DNA of 38,659 bases from Acidobacteriota bacterium (GTDB taxonomy: Bacteria > Acidobacteriota > Terriglobia > Acidiferrales > UBA7541). Shown one piece after another: positions 23,963-33,129 of this stretch. Below the pieces are notes generated by a model that had not been told where the DNA came from, ran no database searches, and saw only the letters and a program-made list of their open reading frames with translations. Positions within the stretch are counted from its first letter, which is position 1, and each line of letters starts with the position of its first letter. The translations under genes were made by a program, and so were the position numbers. The stretch spans positions 1-38,659 of the forward strand of contig QHZB01000233.1 of NCBI GenBank assembly GCA_003224525.1, read 5' to 3'.

Positions 23963-25057
23963 ATGACTCAGAAGAAGGCGAATTTCGTTCCCGTCAGTGC
24001 GCTGGACAAGCGCCCGCCATCGAAACGCGATTTATTGCGCGGGTTGCTGCGGCAGGCGCCGTTCGTGGCGAAGAATTTTCAGCTTTATTTCCGCAACGCT
24101 TGGCGGCGGCGCTTCCTGCGGACCAAGGTTGTGGCGCCCTACGCGGTTACGTTTTACGTCACCCACAAATGTAATTTGGCCTGCAGTTATTGCACGCAAA
24201 AAGAGCCGGACGTCTTCAGCGACGAGTTGCCGACGGGAGAGACGATCGCATTGTTGAAGCGAATCCGAAAAGAGACGGACTCCATCGTCATTACGGGGGG
24301 CGAACCGACGCTGCGGCCCGATATTGAGGAGTTGGCCGAAGCGGCGCGCTTTGAATGCAAATACCGCTCTCTGCTGTTGATCACCAACGGCACGCTGTTG
24401 GATCGAAAACCGCGGATTCTGCGAGCGGTGACGGGACTGGTGGTGAGCCTGGATGCGCTGGCAGCAGATCCGACGAATCCGCTTTCGAAACCCGCGGCGC
24501 TGCCGAAGGTTCTGGAAAACCTCGAGCTCGCGAAAGAGTTGCTGGGCAGCCCGCGGCGCATCACGATCAGCACGGTGATCGAGCAATGGAACGTGAGTGA
24601 AGTCGAACGATTGCTGGACTGGTGCGGCGAGCAAGGCTTCGTTTTTGCGGCGCAGTCCGCGCAGATGGAGAAAATGCCCAACCTGGCGCTGCTGAAAAAT
24701 CCGCAATATCAAGCGCTGGTAGACAAAATCATCGAACGGCGGCGCAGCGGCACGCAGCCGATCAATGGCACCCCGCGGACGATCGAGACACTGCTGCGCT
24801 TCGGTGACTTTCAGTGTTACCCGACGATGTTTCCCCGGGTGTATCCGAACGGTGACGTTTTTTATCCCTGCGAGCCGCTGCGCAAGATTGCCGGTAATTT
24901 GCTGAGCGATGGCTCGCTGAAGAAAATCTTCGCGCGCGGCAAAAGCATCTATGGAGAGATTCCGCCGTGCCAGGGGATCTGCTACCTGTTCGGAAACGTG
25001 CTGTCGCATTATTATGTGAATGACTTTTGGGGGTTGGCGGGAGATTTCATGCAATGA
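23963..25057 (+). CDS. Radical SAM protein
   Basis: 364 residues. The radical-SAM Fe4S4 motif CNLACSYC is at residues 70-77 (CxxxCxxC). IVITGGEPTLRPDI is the SAM-binding GGE motif, and LLITNGTLLD the following strand. The C-terminal third has extra cysteines (FQCYPTMF, VFYPCEPL, PPCQGICYLF) that may hold a second cluster, as in SPASM/twitch-type enzymes. A basic N-terminal 60 residues with FVAKNFQLYFRNAWRRRFL could be a membrane- or RNA-facing extension, a feature seen also in HpnH-like and heme-pathway relatives. Substrate unknown. Alone in its transcript as far as seen. Confidence 0.85.
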   Translation: MTQKKANFVPVSALDKRPPSKRDLLRGLLRQAPFVAKNFQLYFRNAWRRRFLRTKVVAPYAVTFYVTHKCNLACSYCTQKEPDVFSDELPTGETIALLKRIRKETDSIVITGGEPTLRPDIEELAEAARFECKYRSLLLITNGTLLDRKPRILRAVTGLVVSLDALAADPTNPLSKPAALPKVLENLELAKELLGSPRRITISTVIEQWNVSEVERLLDWCGEQGFVFAAQSAQMEKMPNLALLKNPQYQALVDKIIERRRSGTQPINGTPRTIETLLRFGDFQCYPTMFPRVYPNGDVFYPCEPLRKIAGNLLSDGSLKKIFARGKSIYGEIPPCQGICYLFGNVLSHYYVNDFWGLAGDFMQ

Positions 25058-25183
25058 TCGGCGCTTGCGTTACATTGCTTCGAGCCGGGCCGAAGACCTG
25101 AAGGAAAAAGATTTAACGCCGAGGACTCAGAGGAGACTCGCTAGGTCGCGGAGACTACTTGCAGAAAGTTTGCGGCTTGCTCT

Positions 25184-25429
25184 TCAGCTAAGGTCGGCGA
25201 TTTTTTTGTCGAGGTGGGCGAGGGCGGCTTCGAGGGACTTGCGATGGTTGGGATGAGTGGCGGAAGCGAGGTCGTTCACGATGCGGATACGGGATAATTG
25301 AAGGTCCTTGCGCTGTTCTTCGCGCACGAGCTCTTCCGGAGTCTTGGGTCCCGAACTCGGTTTCTGCTGGGGTGCTTCCGTAGCTTCGACCTGCGATTCG
25401 ACGTCCTTGCTTTCCCAGCCGCGTGCCAT
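25184..25429 (-). CDS. Small charged coiled-coil protein, 81 residues
   Basis: From ATG 25429 the product starts MARGWESKDVESQVEATEAP. The rest is a charged helix (EELVREEQRKDLQLSRIRIV, SLEAALAHLDKKIADL) with heptad-like spacing. No family recognised with certainty. The upstream extension (MHNLCHTVC) is unlikely to be translated. It is 66 bases downstream of the membrane-protein gene and may share its transcript. The 126-base gap before it (25058-25183) holds no gene. Confidence 0.6.
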   Translation of the reverse strand: MARGWESKDVESQVEATEAPQQKPSSGPKTPEELVREEQRKDLQLSRIRIVNDLASATHPNHRKSLEAALAHLDKKIADLS

Positions 25430-25495
25430 GCATACAGTGTGACACAAATTGTGCAAATCGTGCGCGATTCAGATGGGAAAGTTACTAAAGAAAAA

Positions 25496-26140
25496 TCAGG
25501 CGCCGGCGGCGCGGCGTTGCGGGAAAACGGGGAGAGCCGGGCGCATCACACCGCGGATGGTGGTCTCCGCGACGCGCGCGAGATGCTCGGCAAAGATGCC
25601 GCGGTAGGAGAATTCGGCGGTGTGACTGGCCCAGGTCATTCGCAGGCGCCAGGATTCTTCGGATTGCTCCGTGCAGGCGGTCGTGATTTCGCTGACGGGG
25701 ATCTCAAGGAGCGGCTGGAAGCGCCGGTCGAGCGCCCAAACACTTTCGGCCCCCACGTAGAGCTGCACGGCAGCAGATGGCGCGCTACCGGGTTGAAAGC
25801 GCCCGCCGTTGACAACCACGAGGGCTCCCAGTTCGTGGGCCTTGTCGTCGGCGTTGGCATCGGGTTTGGCGGGAGGCAGAAGAATCGCGCTGATGAACAT
25901 GGCCAGGCCGACGATGGCCGGAACGAAGCCGGTCCCCAAGCCGAGCGGCAGGACGGCCAGCGCCGCCCCGGCGACTCCCAAGAAAATGCGCAAGACCATC
26001 CAGGAGCGCGGGTTGCGCCGCACGTCCAGAATCTTAGGAATAAGTAGCACCAATGCGAAAAGAGCTCCGACAGCAAGTTGGCGCAGCCTTTTGCCGAGAC
26101 CCTCGGGCTGGGAAAGCGCTTGGTTGGACGTGTCGCTCAT
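25496..26140 (-). CDS. Inner-membrane protein of unknown function
   Basis: 214 residues. Three hydrophobic segments fall at about 21-38, 49-66 and 69-88, followed by a soluble domain of about 115 residues (KAHELGALVVVNGGRF, VQLYVGAESVWALDRRFQPL) that has alternating strands, perhaps PH-like. Starts 24 bases after the CMD-family gene, so probably co-transcribed with it. No recognised family or catalytic motif. Confidence 0.6.
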   Translation of the reverse strand: MSDTSNQALSQPEGLGKRLRQLAVGALFALVLLIPKILDVRRNPRSWMVLRIFLGVAGAALAVLPLGLGTGFVPAIVGLAMFISAILLPPAKPDANADDKAHELGALVVVNGGRFQPGSAPSAAVQLYVGAESVWALDRRFQPLLEIPVSEITTACTEQSEESWRLRMTWASHTAEFSYRGIFAEHLARVAETTIRGVMRPALPVFPQRRAAGA

Positions 26141-26164
26141 CTTCGATATCTCAAATCCGATCTC

Positions 26165-26515
26165 TCAGGGTTGCAGGCCGCCGATATCGCGCAAGCGGTC
26201 AAAAGCACGCCGCCCATGAGGAATGGTGGTCGAGCCGCCAACGATCAGCGCCACGTTTAGAGCGTCGATCAGTTCCTCGCGCTTCCAGCCTTCCTCGCCG
26301 CCGCGAACCAGGTGGTAAGTGAAGCAGTCATCGCATCGCAGCACGGCGGAAGCGACCACCCCGAGTAATTCCTTGTTCTTGGTGCCGAGCGGGCCGGGTT
26401 CGTAGGCCTGGTGGTCGAGAGCGAAGAAACGGTTGATGCCGAGGTGGCCGCAACCGAGGATTTCCTCGTTTAGGTCGGTGCGAAACTTCTGAAAATCTTC
26501 CAGGCGATCGGCCAT
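26165..26515 (-). CDS. Carboxymuconolactone-decarboxylase family protein (AhpD-like)
   Basis: 116 residues from ATG 26515 with a strong GGAGGAACC site. The redox motif RCDDCFTYHLV gives Cys61, Cys64 and His68, the CxxCxxxH arrangement used by AhpD-type peroxidase partners. ALNVALIVGGSTTIPHG is the conserved second helix. Both cysteines are present, so a thiol-redox role is more likely than decarboxylation. It is the first gene after the terminator of the ABC transporter operon. Confidence 0.88.
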   Translation of the reverse strand: MADRLEDFQKFRTDLNEEILGCGHLGINRFFALDHQAYEPGPLGTKNKELLGVVASAVLRCDDCFTYHLVRGGEEGWKREELIDALNVALIVGGSTTIPHGRRAFDRLRDIGGLQP

Positions 26516-26570
26516 GGTTCCTCCGGATGATGAAGCAATCGAACACACCGATGGTGCCAGCTTTATGAAC

Positions 26571-26605
26571 CAAAACTTTCCGCAACGCTCTGCCTCAGCG
26601 GAAAG
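26571..26605 (-). terminator. Intrinsic terminator of the ABC transporter operon
   Basis: CTTTCCGC and GCGGAAAG form a perfect 8-bp stem around 14 bases, followed on the minus strand by TTTTGG. It begins 7 bases after the stop of the last permease gene. Confidence 0.6.
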
Positions 26606-26611
26606 AAGACA

Positions 26612-27445
26612 CTAGGCGTCCTGCTGCAGTCGTTCGAGAAGTTCCTGAGCATCGGAGCCGAGGCCTCGGGTACGCACGCGGTACCAGATGACGATGAGGG
26701 CGACGGAGACGGCAAAGATCAGCGTGGAGACGGCGTTGATCTCGGGAGTGATGCCACGGCGGAGGCGGCCCCAGATTTCGAGCGGCAAAGTATTGTCGCG
26801 GCCGATCAGGAAAAAGCTGACGGCGATCTCGTCCATGGACAGCGTGAAGATGAGCAGGCCGGCGGCGATCAGCGAGAGCTTGAGATTCGGAAGAGTGACT
26901 CGCCAGAAAGTTTGCCAGGGCGTCGCGCCGAGGTCGAGGGAGGCTTCTTCCTGAGCGTGGTCCATTTTTTGCAGGCCAGCGAAGAGCTCGGTGGTAGCAA
27001 CAGAAATGAGCGCGGTGCCGTGGCCAAGAAAAACGGTGAGCAGGCTGAGCTGGGCCCCGGCAAAGACAGCGAACATGAGCAGGGAGAGGCCGGTGATGAT
27101 GCCGGGAAGAATCAACGGCAAGAGAACGAGGCGGCGGAAGAGAGCTTTTCCGGGGAAGGTGGCGCGGTCGAGCGCGAGCGCGGCCAGCAGCCCGAGGGTC
27201 AGCGAGAGTGCCACGCTGCCTGCGGCGACGATCAGGCTGTTCCCGACGGCATCCCAGATCGGGGCGTCGGCAAAAAGTAGGCGGTACCATTCGAGCGTGA
27301 GATGGCGGGGAGGGAAACCGCCGACGCCGTCACGGTTGAAAGAGTAAAGCATGAGAACGGCGACCGGCAGATAGATAAAGATGAAGACGAGCACGGAATA
27401 AATGGTGAGCAGCGGAGCGCGCCGGGTTGGAGTGTGGCCGCTCAT
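26612..27445 (-). CDS. potC: ABC transporter permease, spermidine/putrescine type (PotC-like)
   Basis: 277 residues with six hydrophobic segments and the cytoplasmic EAA loop around EEASLDLGATPWQTFWRVTL PN. The N-terminal segment LTIYSVLVFIFIYLPVAVLM and VGGFPPRHLTLEWYRLLF are typical of PotC. The ATG at 27445 overlaps the stop of the partner permease by ATGA, so translation is coupled; an in-frame codon at 27514 would extend into the partner gene. It is the last gene of the operon. Confidence 0.9.
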   Translation of the reverse strand: MSGHTPTRRAPLLTIYSVLVFIFIYLPVAVLMLYSFNRDGVGGFPPRHLTLEWYRLLFADAPIWDAVGNSLIVAAGSVALSLTLGLLAALALDRATFPGKALFRRLVLLPLILPGIITGLSLLMFAVFAGAQLSLLTVFLGHGTALISVATTELFAGLQKMDHAQEEASLDLGATPWQTFWRVTLPNLKLSLIAAGLLIFTLSMDEIAVSFFLIGRDNTLPLEIWGRLRRGITPEINAVSTLIFAVSVALIVIWYRVRTRGLGSDAQELLERLQQDA

Positions 27446-28287
27446 TTGAAGGACCACCGCTTTTCGAGCCGCTCGCTGAGGAAAAGCAAGGAGATGGTAA
27501 TGATCAGGATGCAAACGGAAATCGCGGCGCCGAGCGGCAAATCATAGGCCGCGCCGAAGAGGCTCTGTACCACGTTGGCGATCATCGTGCCGGAAGCGCC
27601 GCCGACGAGAAGGGGCGCGAGGAAATCGCCGAGAGAGAGAACGAAGGCGAACGTTGCGCCGGCGAGCAGACCGGGAATGGAAAGAGGCAGGATGACGCGC
27701 AGAAAAGTTTGAACCGATCCGGCGCCGAGGTCGTGCGAGGCTTCGACAAGCGGGCGAGGGATGTGTTCGAGTGCTGCGTAGATCGGCAGAAAAACAAAAG
27801 GTGTGTAGATGTGCGTGAGCATGAGAACGACGGCGAAAGGGCTGTAGAGAAGGAACGCGACGGGCGCATGCGTGAAATGCAGGTATTGCATGAAGCCATT
27901 GAGGACGCCTTCGCTGCCGAGAATCGTTTTCCAGGCATAGCCGCGGACTAGGTAGCTCACCCACAACGGCACGATGACGAGCTGGTAGAGCAGCTCCTTG
28001 CGAGCACGGGCATGAAACGACAGGTAATAGGCCAGCGGGTAGCCGAGCAACAGGGAGCACAGCGTCACCGAAGCGGCGATGCGCATGGTGCGCAGGAGGA
28101 CTCCGAGGTAGACGGGCTTGGAAAAGAGAGTCACATAATTGTGCAGGTTCCACTGGTGGACCAGGACTCCTTCGTGGACGGCCCAGAAGCTGTGCGCGAA
28201 CATCAGCGCGTAGGGAAGCAGGAGGAACAAGCCGACCCAGAGGAGCGGTGGGAGAGAGACGAGCGTTTTGTAGGCGCGCGAGTACAT
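27442..28287 (-). CDS. potB: ABC transporter permease, spermidine/putrescine type (PotB-like)
   Basis: 281 residues, six membrane segments. WVGLFLLLPYALMFAHSFW is the PotB-like first segment, and the EAA loop reads VEASHDLGAGSVQTFLRVIL. Forms the channel with the PotC-like subunit and docks the ATPase. It starts 17 bases after the ATPase gene ends and overlaps the next permease by four bases. Confidence 0.9.
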   Translation of the reverse strand: MYSRAYKTLVSLPPLLWVGLFLLLPYALMFAHSFWAVHEGVLVHQWNLHNYVTLFSKPVYLGVLLRTMRIAASVTLCSLLLGYPLAYYLSFHARARKELLYQLVIVPLWVSYLVRGYAWKTILGSEGVLNGFMQYLHFTHAPVAFLLYSPFAVVLMLTHIYTPFVFLPIYAALEHIPRPLVEASHDLGAGSVQTFLRVILPLSIPGLLAGATFAFVLSLGDFLAPLLVGGASGTMIANVVQSLFGAAYDLPLGAAISVCILIITISLLFLSERLEKRWSFK

Positions 28288-28304
28288 GGCAGCGATAAGG
28301 GCGA

Positions 28305-29384
28305 TTACTCCTGGACGCGGATGGCCTCCGCGGCCGAGAAAACAAATTCGTGTTCACCGGAGAGTGGTCCACGTGCGGGAATGCGCACGCGCAAGAGCTG
28401 GCCTCCGCCGCAATCCACTTCGAGCAATTCACTCGCGCCGCTAAAGAACTGCTGCTGAAGTGCGGCGCGGAAGCGCGCGGTTCCCGGAGGAGCCACAGCA
28501 TCGGAGGCGAGACGGATGGCCTCTGGGCGCAACGAGAAAATGGCGGCACCACTTGGGCCGTCCGTGGGCCACTGCAGTGCTCCACACTTGGCCCTGCCAT
28601 CCAGAATCTCACCGCGCAATAAATTTGTCTGGCCGATGAACTGAGCGGTGTACGCTGTAGCGGGATGCGCGTAGATCTCGCGGGGAGAGGCGACTTGCTC
28701 CAGCGCGCCATTGCGCAATAGCGCAATGCGGTCGGAGAGCGCCATGGCTTCTTCCTGATCGTGGGTGACAAAAAGAAAAGTGATGCCGAGTTCGCGTTGC
28801 AGGGCTTTCAATTCGCTTTGCATCTGCTTGCGCAGATTGGCGTCCAGCGCGGAAAGCGGCTCGTCGAGCAGGAGAAGCAAAGGGCGATTGACGATCGCGC
28901 GCGAGAGGGCGACGCGTTGCTGCTGGCCGCCGCTTAACTTGGACGGACGCGAAGCCGCGAATTCCTGCATCTTCACCATGCGCAGCGATTCATCGACGCG
29001 GCCGCCGATCTCCGTTGCAGAAGTTTTCTGGACGCGCAAGCCGTAGGCGACGTTTTCTCGCACACTCAGGTGCGGGAACAGCGCGTAGTGCTGGAACACG
29101 GTGTTCACGCGGCGCTTGTAAGCGGGAAGGGTGTCCAGCCGCTGGCCGCGCATCCAGATTTCTCCCGCGCTGGGTTGCTCGAATCCTGCGACCAGGCGAA
29201 GAACAGTGGTTTTGCCGGAACCGCTCTCGCCGAGCAGGGTGAGGAATTCTCCCGAGGCGATGTTTAACGAGATGTTTTTCAGCACCTCCCGCGCGCCGAA
29301 GCGCTTGGCCACACCGCGCAGCTCGAGGAGTGCTTCCCGCGCGGCCGAGACCTGGTGCTGCGGGTTGGCAGCGGCGGAGCTCAC
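28305..29384 (-). CDS. potA: ABC transporter ATP-binding protein, spermidine/putrescine type (PotA-like)
   Basis: 359 residues with every ATPase motif: Walker [10 protein letters not shown] at 52-60, Q-loop near [15 protein letters not shown], signature [15 protein letters not shown], Walker [14 protein letters not shown], and H-loop [13 protein letters not shown]. The C-terminal 120 residues are a TOBE-like regulatory part ([12 protein letters not shown]). Start is GTG, overlapping the stop of the binding-protein gene as GTGA. Confidence 0.93.
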   Translation of the reverse strand: MSSAAANPQHQVSAAREALLELRGVAKRFGAREVLKNISLNIASGEFLTLLGESGSGKTTVLRLVAGFEQPSAGEIWMRGQRLDTLPAYKRRVNTVFQHYALFPHLSVRENVAYGLRVQKTSATEIGGRVDESLRMVKMQEFAASRPSKLSGGQQQRVALSRAIVNRPLLLLLDEPLSALDANLRKQMQSELKALQRELGITFLFVTHDQEEAMALSDRIALLRNGALEQVASPREIYAHPATAYTAQFIGQTNLLRGEILDGRAKCGALQWPTDGPSGAAIFSLRPEAIRLASDAVAPPGTARFRAALQQQFFSGASELLEVDCGGGQLLRVRIPARGPLSGEHEFVFSAAEAIRVQE

Positions 29385-30442
29385 TGAGCGGCTTTCACCT
29401 CGTTCCAGATTTCGTTGTACTTCGCGCGGCGAGGAACGTCCTGCCAGAAATAGATCCGCTGCATGTAGGCATCGGGGTTATCGAGGTGCAGGCCTTTGAT
29501 TTCGTCAGGAGTTAGAAACTGTGACGCCCTGGGATTTGCGGGGGTGTAGTGCGTCCTATCGGTGATCAGTTTCTGGGTTTTCGGTTCGATCATGTATTCG
29601 AGAAAGTCGTGCGCCAATTCCTTGTGGCTGCTCGCGGAGGTGATCATCAGGTGGTCGATCCAGCCGGTGGTATTTTCTTTGGGGATGGTCTCTGCGATGG
29701 GGAAATTCAACTTGCGAAGGTCATTGGTGTTCAGCGGCCAGCCCATGGCCAGAACCACTTCGTGGTTCTGGAAGAGGTTGGTAAGTTCTCCGCCGGTGGC
29801 CCAGATCTTTCGAATGTTGGGCTTCAGTTCGATCAGTTTGTTCCTGACGGCGGCGAGCTGATTGTCCGTCAGATTGTAAAGTTGCGACGGGTCCGGCTTG
29901 TCGAAACCGAGGATTTGCGCCGCGAGGTAGACGGTGGAAAGATCATCCCACACGGAAATTTTGCCTTTGTATTTCTGGTCCCAGAGGATCGCCCAAGTAT
30001 CCGGGGGTTGCGCAAAGACAGTGGTGTCATAGAGAAGGGGATTCGGCCCCCACATGAAAGGGACGCCGTAGACCTGGCCGTCGGTTTTGACAAGAGGAAG
30101 GTCCCGGAGTTTGCTGGAGAGCTGCCCGTAGGACGGCAACTTTGAAAGGTCGAGGGGCGCGGCGAGGCCGGTGCGCGCAATGGAGGCGGCGACGTCGCTG
30201 GAAGGTGAGATTACGTCGTAATTCGAAGCGCTGCCGCCCCGAAGTTTCGCGACGAGTTCATCGCTGGAGCCCATAAAAGACGCGACTACTTTGCAGTGAT
30301 GGCTTTCTTCGAACGCGCGTAGGAAGGAATCGTCGGAATAACCTTCCCAGACCAGCAGGCTTAGCGCTTCTTCTTTTTTCTTACAAGCGCTGCATGCCAA
30401 TGCGAGCGTCAGAATTGCCAGAAGAATGGCGCGAGGTCTCAT
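29381..30442 (-). CDS. potD: Spermidine/putrescine-type periplasmic binding lipoprotein (PotD/PotF-like)
   Basis: 353 residues. A signal peptide ([19 protein letters not shown]) ends in a lipobox-like Cys (17 or 20), followed by KKKEE, so it is probably a lipoprotein. [20 protein letters not shown] and [19 protein letters not shown] match the PotD/PotF start; [15 protein letters not shown] and [20 protein letters not shown] are later family blocks. Binds polyamine-like cations in known relatives; the exact ligand here is unknown. Strong ribosome site GGGAGGAGCA. Starts 12 bases after the amidohydrolase gene stops. Confidence 0.9.
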   Translation of the reverse strand: MRPRAILLAILTLALACSACKKKEEALSLLVWEGYSDDSFLRAFEESHHCKVVASFMGSSDELVAKLRGGSASNYDVISPSSDVAASIARTGLAAPLDLSKLPSYGQLSSKLRDLPLVKTDGQVYGVPFMWGPNPLLYDTTVFAQPPDTWAILWDQKYKGKISVWDDLSTVYLAAQILGFDKPDPSQLYNLTDNQLAAVRNKLIELKPNIRKIWATGGELTNLFQNHEVVLAMGWPLNTNDLRKLNFPIAETIPKENTTGWIDHLMITSASSHKELAHDFLEYMIEPKTQKLITDRTHYTPANPRASQFLTPDEIKGLHLDNPDAYMQRIYFWQDVPRRAKYNEIWNEVKAAQ

Positions 30443-30454
30443 TGCTCCTCCCGG

Positions 30455-32173
30455 TTACTTTGTATCCGCTTGATAGACCACCCGCCCGCCGACAATGGTG
30501 GTGACAACTTTTGTCGCATCAATCTTATGTGGATTTACGTCGAAGATATTCTGCGAAAGGATGATCAGGTCGGCAAGCTTGCCGATCTCGAGCGAGCCTT
30601 CCGATTTTTCGCGGCGGCCGGCAAACGCCGCTCCGAGCGTGTAACCCTCAATTGCCTCCGCCACGGTCAATCGCTGCTCGGGGACAAAACCCGCTTCAGG
30701 TTTACCTTCAGACGTTTGGCGAGTCACCGCGGTCTGAACCCCTTCCCACGGATTGAGAGTCACGACAGGCCAATCGCTGCCGAAGGCCAGGCGGCCTCCT
30801 GCATCAGAGATGCTCTTCCAGGCCCAGGCACGAGAAGCGCGATCGGGGCCGGCATTCCGCGCCCAGACTTCCAGCGTGTCGGAATCCGGGTAAGAATGGA
30901 GCGGCTGCATGCTGGCGACAACCCCGAGCTTGCTGAATCGCGGAATGTCGGACGCGGCGATGGTTTCAATGTGTTCGACGCGCGGCCGGCGATCGCCCTT
31001 GTGGTTCCGCGTTACGGCGTTTTCATAGGCATCCAGCGCCGTCCGCACGCCGTAGTCGCCGATGGCATGCGTCAAAAGCTGCAAACCGTGCTTGTCCAAT
31101 TCCGCAACCGCCGCCTTGTAGTTAGCGGGCTCCCAGAAGAGCTTGCCTTTCAAAGAGGGATCGTCGCTGTATGGCTCGAGCATCGCGGCGGTGTGCGATT
31201 CGACCACGCCATCCACCATAAATTTGACGGCGTCGGCGTCGATCCAGTCGTCGTGGAATTTCTTGCGGGCATGGTCGATAGCATCGAGGTCCCGAGGACG
31301 GAGTTCCGGCGGATTGAGGAAGTAAGCGATATACATGCGCACGCTCAGGTCGCCGCGATGGCGCATTTCGTCGAAGAGATCGAGCGCTTCGAAATCCTGT
31401 CCGGCGCTGTGGACGCGAGTGATGCCGTGTTCGTTGGCCCATTTCATGCCTGCGCGCAGCGCCAAAAGCTGTTCGACGCGAGACGGTTTTGGAATAATCT
31501 TGGCGACCAGGCCCTGAGCTGACTCTTTTAGCGCACCTGTCGCTTCACCCGTTTTGGGGTCGCGAACAATCGTGCCGTTTGGCGGATCCGGAGTATCGCG
31601 GGTGATCCCGGCCAGAACGAGAGCCTTCGAGTTTGCCCAGTAGGTATGCCCGTCGTAACCTTCGAGGAAAACCGGGCGACTGGGGAAGATTTCATCCAAA
31701 TATTTCTTGTGCGGGAGCGCCTCGGGACCGAACATAGCGTAATTCCAGCCACGGCCAAGGATCCAGTCGTCCCCAGGACGTTGAGCGGCATACTCCCGCA
31801 ATCGTTTTTGAATGTCGGCGGGATCCTTAGAGCCCTCGAGATTCACGCGCCCCAGACTGAGGGAGCCATCCAGGAAATGAACGTGGCAGTCGACAATGCC
31901 CGGAAGCACAAGCTTTCCGCCGGCGTTGATGACCTTGGTACCCATGCCGCGCCGGCGCTCAATTTCGGGATCGTCTCCAACGGCAACGATTTTTCCGCGG
32001 TAAATCGCCACGGCTTGAGCCCATGGCTGCTTGGGATTTTCGGTGTAAACGTGTCCGTGAACGACGATGATGTCCGCCGGTTCTACGATCCGGCCTTGCG
32101 CGCGAGTGAAGGCGGCGACACAGAGCAAGAGCAGAAGAGTTTGAAGAAAGAGGCGAAGCGTGCGAGTTTTCAT
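30455..32173 (-). CDS. Exported amidohydrolase, YtcJ-like (amidohydrolase family 3)
   Basis: 572 residues from ATG 32173, which has AGGTGCCG upstream. A signal peptide (TLRLFLQTLLLLLCVAAFTRA) puts it outside the cytoplasm. The metal site is complete: VDCHVHF (HxH), AVKFMVDGVVESHTA (Lys that is carbamylated in relatives), LLTHAIGDYG (His), RVEHIETI (His) and AFGSDWPV (Asp). Relatives hydrolyse N-substituted amides and formamides. Being between a regulator and a polyamine-type importer, it may free the imported amine from an acylated form; this is inference. Confidence 0.88.
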   Translation of the reverse strand: MKTRTLRLFLQTLLLLLCVAAFTRAQGRIVEPADIIVVHGHVYTENPKQPWAQAVAIYRGKIVAVGDDPEIERRRGMGTKVINAGGKLVLPGIVDCHVHFLDGSLSLGRVNLEGSKDPADIQKRLREYAAQRPGDDWILGRGWNYAMFGPEALPHKKYLDEIFPSRPVFLEGYDGHTYWANSKALVLAGITRDTPDPPNGTIVRDPKTGEATGALKESAQGLVAKIIPKPSRVEQLLALRAGMKWANEHGITRVHSAGQDFEALDLFDEMRHRGDLSVRMYIAYFLNPPELRPRDLDAIDHARKKFHDDWIDADAVKFMVDGVVESHTAAMLEPYSDDPSLKGKLFWEPANYKAAVAELDKHGLQLLTHAIGDYGVRTALDAYENAVTRNHKGDRRPRVEHIETIAASDIPRFSKLGVVASMQPLHSYPDSDTLEVWARNAGPDRASRAWAWKSISDAGGRLAFGSDWPVVTLNPWEGVQTAVTRQTSEGKPEAGFVPEQRLTVAEAIEGYTLGAAFAGRREKSEGSLEIGKLADLIILSQNIFDVNPHKIDATKVVTTIVGGRVVYQADTK

Positions 32174-32192
32174 CGGCACCTAGTCCTGAGAA

Positions 32193-33023
32193 TCAGAATG
32201 TTGGCGGCGTGTTGATCCACAGCAGCCAGGTTTCCGTACGGCCGGGATTGTTCCAGCGGTGCGGAGTCGAACTCTCAAAATAGAGACTATCGCCGGGCTT
32301 TAGATGATAATGCTCCTTGGCGTCGAGCCAGATCTCAAAATTTCCGCGAAGGACGTGCAGGAATTCTTCGCCTTCATGCGAGTAGGATGCACCGCTGCCG
32401 CCCCCGGGTTTGATGCGGAAAAGGTGCGGCTCCATCGCGGTGTTCCCCCAGGCAAGCAGCTCCATGCGCACGCCTGGCGTGGTCTCCAGGACTTTTCGCT
32501 GATGTGGGCGCACAAGACGCGGATTATCGCCGGCGGTTTCGAAGAGTGAAAGAATGTTGGTGCGGTAGAAGCGGGCGATGCGGCGCAGCGTGGCAATCGA
32601 GCAGCGCATCCGGCCTCTCTCGAGGGCGCTCAGAAAACCGACGGAGACCCCCGTGGCGCGAGCCACTTGAGCGAGTGAAAGGCCGCGGCGGGTCCGCAGG
32701 CGGCGGAAACGTTGTCCGGGAAGGAGCGTGCTCTCCGCAGGAGCAGAGACGATTCCCTGGCGCTTGAGCACGTGGACGATGGCGGCGGGATTGAGGCCGC
32801 GGGCCCGGCGCAGGAAAATCGCGCGCTGCAGCAGGCGCACATCGGATTCGTTAAAAAGGCGGTAGCGGCTCCGCGTGCGCTGCGGCGAGACGAGGCCCAA
32901 GGCTTCCCAGGCGCGCAAAGCGGAGGAAGAAATGCCCACGCGGCGCGCCACTTCGCTGATGCGCAACGTGCGCGGCGGTTTGCGTGCCGCCGATGTGTCG
33001 GATAAATTCTTTGTGCTTGACAC
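32193..33023 (-). CDS. MerR-XRE-cupin three-domain transcriptional regulator
   Basis: 276 residues, three domains in order. Residues 20-88 are a MerR-type winged helix (LRISEVARRVGISSSALRAW, YRLFNESDVRLLQRA). Residues 104-162 are an XRE helix-turn-helix (LRTRRGLSLAQVARATGVSV, SALERGRMRCSI). Residues 197-274 are a cupin_2 sensor (SHEGEEFLHVLRGNFEIWLD, LKPGDSLYFESSTPHRWNN) with His216, Glu220 and His255 as likely metal ligands. XRE-cupin proteins such as PuuR repress putrescine-use genes, which fits the neighbours; the extra MerR domain is the unusual part. GTG start, GGGACCG upstream. Divergent from the TonB receptor. Confidence 0.88.
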   Translation of the reverse strand: MSSTKNLSDTSAARKPPRTLRISEVARRVGISSSALRAWEALGLVSPQRTRSRYRLFNESDVRLLQRAIFLRRARGLNPAAIVHVLKRQGIVSAPAESTLLPGQRFRRLRTRRGLSLAQVARATGVSVGFLSALERGRMRCSIATLRRIARFYRTNILSLFETAGDNPRLVRPHQRKVLETTPGVRMELLAWGNTAMEPHLFRIKPGGGSGASYSHEGEEFLHVLRGNFEIWLDAKEHYHLKPGDSLYFESSTPHRWNNPGRTETWLLWINTPPTF

Positions 33024-33051
33024 CGGTCCCGGCCTTCTCTAAGTTTACAGG

Positions 33052-33080
33052 ATTATAGTAAGGTTTCAGGAGCACAGCAA
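33052..33080 (-). promoter_or_regulatory. Sigma70-like promoter of the regulator/ABC operon
   Basis: On the minus strand TTGCTG (33075-33080) and a perfect TATAAT (33052-33057) are separated by 17 bases. The start of RNA would be near 33045, leaving a leader of about 20 bases before the GTG at 33023. The -35 is weak (three of six), which suits a regulated promoter. Confidence 0.5.
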
Positions 33081-33129
33081 CCTCGAAGAATTGGTCCTCG
33101 AAAGATTCTTCGCGGCAAGGGGTGAGGGG

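Noticed and set aside
25112-25156. A GAGGACTCAGAGGAGACTCG-type tract resembling the ACGCAGAGG repeats of many environmental genomes
   Set aside because: Units are too diverged in one copy to call a repeat without a genome-wide count.
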